Part shown: positions 1-5,069 of the stretch, in pieces
Position numbering within the stretch: the first letter of the stretch is position 1
How the letters are laid out: every line of letters starts with the position of its first letter
From: Gammaproteobacteria bacterium
GTDB taxonomy: Bacteria > Pseudomonadota > Gammaproteobacteria > Francisellales > CACEW01
DNA: 5,069 nt
Assembly (NCBI GenBank): GCA_028282045.1
Contig: JANQIS010000247.1
Span: forward strand, 1-5,069
Reading direction: 5' to 3'
Translations under genes and position numbers: made by a program
The notes under the pieces: generated by a model
The model's input: only the letters and a program-made list of their open reading frames with translations
Databases searched by the model: none
Told to the model about the DNA's origin: nothing

Positions 1-456
1 ACCCAGGCTGCAACATCAACCGGTTTTTCCCGCAGTGTCTGTCGTGAGCTGGCATTGAAAGCGCCAGAAGGCCACCGTTTTGCCGTGGTGTATCATTTGT
101 TATCGCTCAAGCACAATATTCGCCTGCGTATACGTGCCTTTATTCCGGGCGAAATGCCACGTCTGCCATCAGTCACTAAAATTTGGGCGGTGGCCGATTG
201 GTATGAGCGTGAGGCTTTCGATCTTTACGGTATTGTATTTGATGGCCACTCTGATTTACGCCGTATTCTTACAGACTACGGTTTTGTCGGCCACCCATTC
301 CGTAAAGACTTTCCCTTGTCTGGCCATGTGGAAATGCGCTATGACGCCAGCAAAGACCGTGTAGTGTATGAGCCGGTTGAAATCGAGCCGCGCGTATTAG
401 TGCCGCGGGTGATTCGCCATGACAATCGCTATGGCGAAGAGGAGGCGAAGTCATGA
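1..456 (+). CDS. nuoC: NADH-quinone oxidoreductase subunit C (30 kDa subunit), 5' truncated
   Basis: NuoC is a peripheral-arm subunit of complex I that packs against NuoD in the module between the NADH dehydrogenase and the membrane arm; it binds no cofactor. The frame is open from base 1 to the TGA at 454-456, giving 151 visible residues against a usual length of about 200-230, so the N-terminal part lies off the left edge. Recognisable segments are RFAVVYHLLS (visible residues 26-35), the 30 kDa-subunit signature around EREAFDLYG (69-77), and the nearly invariant DLRRILTDYGF and GHPFRKDFPLSGHVEMRY stretches after it. The TTG at 55 is not the start: the codons before it read TSTGFSR, which matches a loop I remember from beta/gamma-proteobacterial NuoC just upstream of RFAVVYHLLS. 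The gene is not fused to nuoD, unlike in Escherichia coli. Its stop overlaps the nuoD start. Identification is secure; only the 5' end is unknown. Confidence 0.97.
   Translation, partial: TQAATSTGFSRSVCRELALKAPEGHRFAVVYHLLSLKHNIRLRIRAFIPGEMPRLPSVTKIWAVADWYEREAFDLYGIVFDGHSDLRRILTDYGFVGHPFRKDFPLSGHVEMRYDASKDRVVYEPVEIEPRVLVPRVIRHDNRYGEEEAKS
439..452 (+). promoter_or_regulatory. Ribosome binding site of nuoD, inside the end of nuoC
   Basis: The run GAGGAGG (439-445) is close to a full Shine-Dalgarno match and ends 7 bases before the ATG at 453. It sits within the last nuoC codons, so nuoD is initiated on message that is still being translated as nuoC. With the ATGA overlap this suggests translational coupling, which would help keep NuoC and NuoD, direct partners, at equal amounts. 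The coupling is an inference. Confidence 0.8.
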
Positions 457-1706
457 GTGAGTTTAAGAATTACACCGTCAACTTTGGCCCGCAGCATCCG
501 GCCGCTCATGGGGTATTGCGTTTAGTATTAGAGTTGGATGGTGAAACGGTAGTACATGCTGATCCGCATGTGGGATTGTTGCACCGTGGTACCGAAAAGC
601 TTGCCGAAACTAAACCGTTTAACCAAAGTATCGGTTACATGGATCGCCTTGATTATGTTTCTATGATGTGCAACGAGCATGGCTATGTGTTGGCGATTGA
701 GAAATTACTCGGTATTGAAGTGCCGCTGCGGGCGCAATATATTCGCGTGATGTTCTCAGAGATTACTCGCATCCTTAATCATTTATTGTGGATCGCCTCT
801 AATGGATTAGATTTGGGTGCAATGACGGTATTTCTGTACGCTTTTCGTGAGCGTGAAGACTTGATGGATTGTTACGAAGCCGTATCAGGTGCACGTATGC
901 ACGCTACCTATTTTCGTCCTGGCGGAGTATATCGCGATTTGCCCGAGCAGATGCCTAAGTATGAGCCTTCCAAATTCCGTTCGCAAAAAGACTGCAACAA
1001 GCTTAATAAAAACCGCCAAGGCTCGATGCTGGATTTTATCTGGGATTTTACCGAGCGCTTCCCTAAGTGTGTCGATGAGTATGAAACGCTGCTGACAAAC
1101 AACCGTATCTGGAAACAGCGTACCGTGGGTATCGGTGCTGTATCGGCTGAACGTGCGTTGCAACTGGGCTTTACTGGGCCAATGTTGCGCGCTTCAGGTG
1201 TGGCGTGGGACTTACGCAAAAAGCAGCCTTATGAAGTATATGACCAATTAGATTTTGACATTCCAATTGGCAAAGAAGGTGATTGTTATGACCGCTATTT
1301 AGTGCGGGTAGAAGAGATGCGTCAGTCCAACCACATCATTCGCCAATGTGTACAATGGCTACGTGATAACCCTGGTACGGTGATGGCACCAGATCACAAG
1401 GTGACACCGCCCACGCGTGAGCACATGAAAGGTGATATGGAGTCGTTGATTCATCATTTTAAGTTGTTCACTGAAGGCTATTGTGTACCAGAAGGTGAGG
1501 CTTATGCTGCCGTTGAGCATCCCAAAGGCGAATTTGGGATTTACTTGCTCTCAGATGGTGCGAATAAGCCGTATCGTTTAAAGATTCGCGCACCAGGTTT
1601 TGCACATATTAGTGCGATGAATGAGATGTTACAGGGGCATATGTTGGCCGATGTGCCGGCGATTATTGCCACCTTAGATATTGTGTTTGGTGATATTGAC
1701 CGATAA
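453..1706 (+). CDS. nuoD: NADH-quinone oxidoreductase subunit D (49 kDa subunit)
   Basis: NuoD forms, with NuoB, the quinone-reduction chamber of complex I at the junction of the peripheral and membrane arms, and descends from the large subunit of NiFe hydrogenases. The protein is 417 residues, the normal length for an unfused NuoD. The N-terminal FGPQHPAAHG motif gives H15 and H19, and Y68 lies in DRLDYVSMMCNE. The H19-Y68 spacing of 49 equals that between the quinone-headgroup ligands His38 and Tyr87 of the Thermus enzyme, so both quinone contacts are kept. Other typical stretches are HVGLLHRGTEK (39-49), RILNHLLW, the GVAWDLRK segment, and the C-terminus ending GDIDR. The hydrogenase nickel-binding cysteine pairs are absent, as expected in complex I. 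The ATG at 453 is chosen because MSEFKNYTVNFGPQHP is the standard N-terminus and it has a strong ribosome binding site. It overlaps nuoC by 4 bases and precedes nuoE by 14. No defect seen. Confidence 0.99.
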   Translation: MSEFKNYTVNFGPQHPAAHGVLRLVLELDGETVVHADPHVGLLHRGTEKLAETKPFNQSIGYMDRLDYVSMMCNEHGYVLAIEKLLGIEVPLRAQYIRVMFSEITRILNHLLWIASNGLDLGAMTVFLYAFREREDLMDCYEAVSGARMHATYFRPGGVYRDLPEQMPKYEPSKFRSQKDCNKLNKNRQGSMLDFIWDFTERFPKCVDEYETLLTNNRIWKQRTVGIGAVSAERALQLGFTGPMLRASGVAWDLRKKQPYEVYDQLDFDIPIGKEGDCYDRYLVRVEEMRQSNHIIRQCVQWLRDNPGTVMAPDHKVTPPTREHMKGDMESLIHHFKLFTEGYCVPEGEAYAAVEHPKGEFGIYLLSDGANKPYRLKIRAPGFAHISAMNEMLQGHMLADVPAIIATLDIVFGDIDR

Positions 1707-1720
1707 AGAAGAGGCAGATT
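1707..1720 (+). promoter_or_regulatory. nuoD-nuoE spacer with the ribosome binding site of nuoE
   Basis: The 14-base gap contains AGAAGAGG (1707-1714 read as AGAAGAGG), whose GAGG core ends 6 bases before the GTG at 1721. This supports the GTG as the true start of nuoE even though it is a non-ATG codon. The gap is too short for a promoter or terminator, and no hairpin is visible. Confidence 0.7.
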
Positions 1721-2218
1721 GTGAAGGATATTACGCCACCAGAACTAACACCACCGGTAAAAAAGGCGATTGATCATTGGATTAACAAATATCCTGCAGA
1801 TCAGAAACAATCTGCGGTGATGTCTGCTTTGATGATCGTGCAAGAACAAATGGGCGATGGTAGTTTGACCAAACCATTAATTGCCGCAGTAGCTGATTAT
1901 TTAGGTATGCCACGTATAGCAGCCTATGAGATTGCCACATTTTACTCCATGTATGAGCACAGCCCAGTAGGTCGGCATCGTATTTATCTGTGTACCAATA
2001 TTTCCTGCAAGCTGCGTGGGTCAGATGATTTAGTGGCCCATCTGGAGCAACGCTTGGGTATTAAGTTGGGTGGTACCACATCAGACCAGCGCTTCACGCT
2101 CAAACCAGTTGAGTGTTTGGGAGCCTGTATTGGTGCGCCAATGTGCCAGATCAACAAAGACTATTATGAATATCTCACGCCAGAAAAGTTGGATGAGATC
2201 TTGGATAACCTGGAGTAA
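1721..2218 (+). CDS. nuoE: NADH-quinone oxidoreductase subunit E (24 kDa subunit, 2Fe-2S)
   Basis: NuoE is the thioredoxin-fold 2Fe-2S subunit of the NADH dehydrogenase module. It binds NuoF and holds cluster N1a, which accepts an electron from FMN but lies off the main path to quinone. The product is 165 residues, about the same length as the Escherichia coli subunit. Residues 1 to about 80 form the helical N-terminal part, including the family segment around YEIATFYSMYEHSPVG (69-84). The thioredoxin-like part follows with the cluster ligands C91-x4-C96 in LCTNISCKLRG and C132-x3-C136 in VECLGACIGAPMC. C142 is an additional conserved cysteine that is not a ligand. The GTG start is chosen from its ribosome binding site and the matching length; an in-frame ATG does not occur before the family-conserved helical region. 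nuoF begins 5 bases after the stop. Confidence 0.98.
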   Translation: MKDITPPELTPPVKKAIDHWINKYPADQKQSAVMSALMIVQEQMGDGSLTKPLIAAVADYLGMPRIAAYEIATFYSMYEHSPVGRHRIYLCTNISCKLRGSDDLVAHLEQRLGIKLGGTTSDQRFTLKPVECLGACIGAPMCQINKDYYEYLTPEKLDEILDNLE

Positions 2219-2223
2219 TCACG
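2211..2223 (+). promoter_or_regulatory. Ribosome binding site of nuoF at the end of nuoE
   Basis: GGAG (2212-2215) overlaps the last sense codons of nuoE and lies 8 bases before the ATG at 2224. The site is modest but well spaced. Because it sits at the nuoE stop, nuoF is likely translated by coupling to nuoE, its direct partner in the complex. Confidence 0.65.
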
Positions 2224-3525
2224 ATGGCGAATGAAGTCTGTTTTAGAACCCGCCATTTAAAAGAACCCTGGAGCATGGCATCTTATGAGAGTGTTGGTGG
2301 CTATAAAATGTGGCGCGACATTCTCACCGGCAAACTCAAACCAGAGACAATCATCGAAACACTCAAAGCTTCTGGCTTGCGTGGGCGTGGTGGTGCCGGT
2401 TTTCCGACTGGTTTGAAATGGAGTTTTGTGCCGCGCAATGTCCCTGGTGATAAATATGTGGTGTGCAATTCTGATGAAGGTGAGCCAGGTACTTGTAAAG
2501 ACCGCGATATTTTAACTTACAACCCTCATCAATTGGTGGAAGGTTTGGCTATTGCCTGTTTTACCATGGGGGCTGAGCGTGCCTATAACTATATTCGCGG
2601 TGAGTTTTGGTTGCCGTTTCAACGCATGGAAGCCGCACTCAAAGAAGCTTATGACGCTGGCCTGCTGGGTAAAGATATTCAAAGCACAGGTATCAATGTT
2701 GATATCTTCAACCATTTAGGTGCCGGGGCCTATATTTGTGGTGAAGAAACCGCACTATTGAACTCCTTGGAAGGTAAAAAAGGCCAACCGCGCTTTAAAC
2801 CCCCCTTTCCGGCCAACTGTGGCTTGTATGGTAAGCCAACCAATGTTAACAATACTGAAACCTATGCCTCAGTGCCGGCCATTTTGCAGCACGGTGGTGA
2901 ATGGTTCTTAAAGCTGGGTAAAGAAAACAACGGCGGCACCAAGATTTTTTGCGTTACCGGTGATGTAGAGCAGCCGGCCAATTTTGAAGTGGGCTTAGGT
3001 CTGCCATTCCCTGAGTTGTTAGAGATGGCCGGTGGTATGCGCAATGGCCGTAAGCTCAAAGCAGTGATTCCCGGCGGTAGCTCAGCTAAGATTCTTACCG
3101 GTGAAGAAATGATGGCATGCACCATGGATTATGACAGCATAGGTAACGCCGGCTCCATGCTCGGTTCTGGTGCTGTGGTGGTGCTGGATGAAACGCGTTG
3201 CATGGTTGAGGTACTATCACGGTTGTTGGACTTCTACGATGAAGAAAGCTGTGGCCAATGTACGCCCTGTCGTGAAGGTTCAGGCTGGGTGGCTCGCATG
3301 GTACGCAAGATCATGGCCGGTCAGGGTGAGACGGGTGATTGTGACAAGCTACTTGATGTGGCCGGTAAAGTGGAAGGCCATACTATTTGCGTGTTTGGAG
3401 AGGCTTTTGCTTGGCCAACCCAAAGTTATATTCTCAAATTCCGTCAGGAGTTTGAGTACTTTATTCAACATAAAAAATCGATGGTGACGGGCAAAACTTT
3501 TGCGTTTCACCATCATCCTCATTGA
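2224..3525 (+). CDS. nuoF: NADH-quinone oxidoreductase subunit F (51 kDa, NADH/FMN-binding)
   Basis: NuoF is the electron entry point of complex I: it oxidises NADH on a bound FMN and passes electrons to its 4Fe-4S cluster N3. The protein has 433 residues, the usual length. In order it shows the glycine-rich FMN-binding loop GLRGRGGAGFPTGLKW (51-66), the FMN/NADH stretch CNSDEGEPGTCKDR (81-94), and GAGAYICGEETALLNSLEG (167-184 region), whose E183 aligns with the glutamate known in Escherichia coli NuoF to favour NADH over NADPH. A SLBB-type domain follows at about 240-330. The N3 ligands are C343, C346 and C349 (SCGQCTPCREGSG) and C389 (HTICVFGEAFAWP), in the family's CxxCxxC-x39-C spacing. 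The ATG at 2224 is 5 bases after nuoE. The C-terminus ends in a small histidine-rich tail, HHHPH, beyond the conserved domain. All catalytic elements are intact. Confidence 0.99.
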   Translation: MANEVCFRTRHLKEPWSMASYESVGGYKMWRDILTGKLKPETIIETLKASGLRGRGGAGFPTGLKWSFVPRNVPGDKYVVCNSDEGEPGTCKDRDILTYNPHQLVEGLAIACFTMGAERAYNYIRGEFWLPFQRMEAALKEAYDAGLLGKDIQSTGINVDIFNHLGAGAYICGEETALLNSLEGKKGQPRFKPPFPANCGLYGKPTNVNNTETYASVPAILQHGGEWFLKLGKENNGGTKIFCVTGDVEQPANFEVGLGLPFPELLEMAGGMRNGRKLKAVIPGGSSAKILTGEEMMACTMDYDSIGNAGSMLGSGAVVVLDETRCMVEVLSRLLDFYDEESCGQCTPCREGSGWVARMVRKIMAGQGETGDCDKLLDVAGKVEGHTICVFGEAFAWPTQSYILKFRQEFEYFIQHKKSMVTGKTFAFHHHPH

Positions 3526-3544
3526 AGGGAAAAGGTGACTTGAC
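3526..3544 (+). promoter_or_regulatory. nuoF-nuoG spacer with the ribosome binding site of nuoG
   Basis: AGGTGA (3533-3538) matches the 3' half of the consensus Shine-Dalgarno extension and ends 6 bases before the GTG at 3545. An in-frame TGA at 3536-3538 closes the nuoG frame upstream, so no earlier start is possible and the GTG is the first candidate. The 19-base gap is the longest in the window and shows no terminator-like hairpin. Confidence 0.75.
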
Positions 3545-5069
3545 GTGAGTGATCAGCAAACACAATTACTCAAAGTGGAAATTGATGGCCAGGTGCTGGA
3601 AGTGCCGCCAGGGACATCAATTATTAAGGCGGCTGATGATGCCGGTATTTATATTCCCCGTTTTTGTTACCACAAGAAACTCTCTGTGGCTGCCAATTGC
3701 CGGATGTGTTTGGTTGAGATTGAGGGAGGGCGCAAACCGATGCCTGCCTGCTCAACGCCAGTTAACGACGGTATGAAAGTCTTCACCAAATCACCCAAAG
3801 CCATGCAGTATCAGAAATCTGTGATGGAATTCTTGCTGATCAACCACCCGCTCGATTGCCCGATCTGCGATCAGGGTGGTGAGTGTGAGTTGCAAGATAT
3901 GGCCATGGGTTATGGTGATGATGTGTCTCGCTATAATCAAGGCAAGCGTGCGGTGGCAGACAAAGACATCGGCCCACTGATTGAAACTGATTTAACCCGT
4001 TGTATTCATTGCACCCGCTGTGTACGCTTTACTGAAGAGGTGGCCGGCTACCAAGAGTTGGGCATGATCAACCGTGGTGAATCTTCTGAAATTGCGACCT
4101 TCCTGGAAAACAATATTGAATCCGAAATGTCAGGTAATGTCATCGACTTGTGTCCGGTTGGTGCATTGACTAATAAACCTTTTCGTTATCAGGCCCGAGC
4201 TTGGGAGATGGTACAGTATGCGCAGGTATCACCACATGATTGCGTTGGCTCCAATATGTATGCGCATGTGCGCCGCCACGAGTTGATGCGAGTGGTGCCA
4301 CGGGAAAATGAATTGCTCAACGAAATTTGGTTGGCAGATCGTGATCGCTATGGCCACTTTGGGTTATATCATCAATCACGCCTTAAGCAACCGATGGTCA
4401 AGCGTGATGGTGAATGGGAAGCGGTGAGCTGGGAAACCGCGATGGAGGTGCTGGCTAGCAAATTCAAGCGTATTTTGGACCAAAACAGCCCTAAACAAGT
4501 CGGCGCATTAGCTTCTCCCAGTGCCACCACTGAAGAGCTGTATTTATTGCAAAAATTGATGCGTGCATTGAAAGTGCCGCATATTGATCACCGTATACAT
4601 ACCGTGAACTTTGACCATCAAGATTGGTGGGCAACGCATCCCGGTCTGGATCTGACTTTGTCGGAGCTACAACACAGTGACCATATCTTAGTGATTGGCG
4701 GTAACGTGCGTAAAGACCAACCTATTGTACATCATCGCATTCGCCAAGCCAGTCTCAATGGCGCGCAGGCCAGTGTAATTAACCCGGCAGATTTTGATTT
4801 TCGCTTTGATGTGGCGCATCAAGTGCTTGCAGAGCATGATGCCTTGCCGCAAGTGTTAGCCTCATTAGTCAAAGCACTGTATGGTGCTAAAATACCCGGC
4901 TCAGTGAAAGCCTTGGTGGGTGATGTCACTGTGTCCAAAGATGTGAAAACCATGGCAAGTGCACTGAAAAAATCCCAATATCCAGTGGTGTTGGCAGGCC
5001 AATTTGTAGCACAGCACCCTGAGTCTACAACCTTATTTGCCTTGATCCAGTTGATTCATGAATGTCTAC
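3545..5069 (+). CDS. nuoG: NADH-quinone oxidoreductase subunit G (75 kDa, Fe-S), 3' truncated
   Basis: NuoG is the largest peripheral subunit of complex I and carries electrons from NuoF towards NuoI and NuoB. The 508 visible codons run off the right edge. The N-terminal ferredoxin-like domain holds the 2Fe-2S cluster N1b: C41-x10-C52-x2-C55-x13-C69. Next is the His-coordinated 4Fe-4S N5: H101-x3-C105-x2-C108-x5-C114. N4 has C153-x2-C156-x2-C159-x43-C203, with the typical DLCPVGALT at its last ligand. From about residue 220 the protein enters the molybdopterin-oxidoreductase-like domain, which in complex I holds no molybdenum. The extra cluster N7 seen in Escherichia coli and Thermus is absent: only C233 remains where a set of four cysteines would be. 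The GTG start is forced by an in-frame stop 7 bases upstream, and SDQQTQLLKVEIDGQ is a normal N-terminus. By family length roughly 250-300 residues are missing. Confidence 0.98.
   Translation, partial: MSDQQTQLLKVEIDGQVLEVPPGTSIIKAADDAGIYIPRFCYHKKLSVAANCRMCLVEIEGGRKPMPACSTPVNDGMKVFTKSPKAMQYQKSVMEFLLINHPLDCPICDQGGECELQDMAMGYGDDVSRYNQGKRAVADKDIGPLIETDLTRCIHCTRCVRFTEEVAGYQELGMINRGESSEIATFLENNIESEMSGNVIDLCPVGALTNKPFRYQARAWEMVQYAQVSPHDCVGSNMYAHVRRHELMRVVPRENELLNEIWLADRDRYGHFGLYHQSRLKQPMVKRDGEWEAVSWETAMEVLASKFKRILDQNSPKQVGALASPSATTEELYLLQKLMRALKVPHIDHRIHTVNFDHQDWWATHPGLDLTLSELQHSDHILVIGGNVRKDQPIVHHRIRQASLNGAQASVINPADFDFRFDVAHQVLAEHDALPQVLASLVKALYGAKIPGSVKALVGDVTVSKDVKTMASALKKSQYPVVLAGQFVAQHPESTTLFALIQLIHECL

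Noticed and set aside
1..78. Possible frameshift in nuoC, because the residues before RFAVVYHLLS do not look like the usual GVDY motif.
   Set aside because: The other two + frames hit stops at about 43-45 and 56-58 and show no NuoC-like sequence, while the main frame contains the TSTGFSR loop that fits some NuoC proteins.
55..456. A complete short NuoC starting at the TTG at 55.
   Set aside because: The frame is open to base 1, the residues before the TTG fit a NuoC loop, and a 133-residue protein would lack the N-terminal domain. The gene is cut by the window edge, not short.
885..1219. Overlapping open frames on both strands inside nuoD (885-1163 and 908-1219 on -, 889-1095 on +).
   Set aside because: They lie wholly within strongly conserved nuoD codons, have no recognisable domain and no convincing ribosome binding site, and are shadows of the real gene.
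2512..3125. Antisense open frames inside nuoF (2512-2715 and 2862-3125).
   Set aside because: No recognisable protein features; nuoF is intact across the whole stretch, so these are chance frames.
3526..3544. Terminator or internal promoter between nuoF and nuoG.
   Set aside because: The 19-base gap has no inverted repeat with a T-run and is too short to hold a -35/-10 pair; it is fully accounted for by the nuoG ribosome binding site.
3170..3776. Alternative + strand frames in nuoF (3170-3487) and nuoG (3549-3776).
   Set aside because: Composition is tryptophan- and arginine-rich in the manner of out-of-frame translation, and the conserved cluster-binding motifs are in the nuoF and nuoG frames.
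4205..5069. Start of a separate molybdenum oxidoreductase (formate dehydrogenase-like) gene, because this part of nuoG resembles molybdopterin enzymes.
   Set aside because: The frame is continuous with the ferredoxin-like N-terminus of NuoG, and a molybdopterin-like domain is the normal C-terminal part of this subunit.

Overview
This window is the interior of a nuo operon, which encodes the proton-pumping NADH:quinone oxidoreductase (respiratory complex I) of a bacterium. Five genes lie head to tail on the + strand in the canonical order: nuoC (5' end cut off by the left edge), nuoD, nuoE, nuoF and nuoG (3' end cut off by the right edge). No gene on the - strand, RNA gene, mobile element, CRISPR array, promoter or terminator could be supported.

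Layout: 1-456 is the C-terminal two thirds or so of NuoC. 453-1706 is complete NuoD, which overlaps nuoC by 4 bases (ATGA). 1721-2218 is complete NuoE with a GTG start. 2224-3525 is complete NuoF. 3545-5069 is the first 508 codons of NuoG, also with a GTG start. Gaps are -4, 14, 5 and 19 bases, and each start is preceded by a plausible ribosome binding site, so this looks like one co-transcribed and probably translationally coupled unit. Every base is within or within 19 bases of a coding region. Promoter and operator are presumably upstream of nuoA, off the left edge.

How the genes work together: NuoE, NuoF and NuoG form the peripheral NADH-dehydrogenase module. NuoF binds NADH and FMN and carries a 4Fe-4S centre (N3). 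NuoE carries the off-path 2Fe-2S centre N1a. NuoG carries N1b, N4 and N5 and hands electrons towards the connecting module. NuoC and NuoD belong to that connecting module, and NuoD supplies the quinone-binding pocket. All the cluster ligands and quinone-site residues I looked for are present, so the enzyme reads as functional.

Organism: separate nuoC and nuoD (not the fused nuoCD of Escherichia coli), a NuoG without the extra N7 cluster, and overall protein resemblance point to a proteobacterium of the beta/gamma type. Intermediate base composition and the TSTGFSR loop in NuoC lean towards a non-enteric gammaproteobacterium or a methylotroph/sulphur-oxidiser-like lineage. This placement is from memory of family sequences and is only moderately secure.

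I looked for an undescribed system and did not find one. This is well-conserved housekeeping DNA, and the findings below are small details of low to modest interest.
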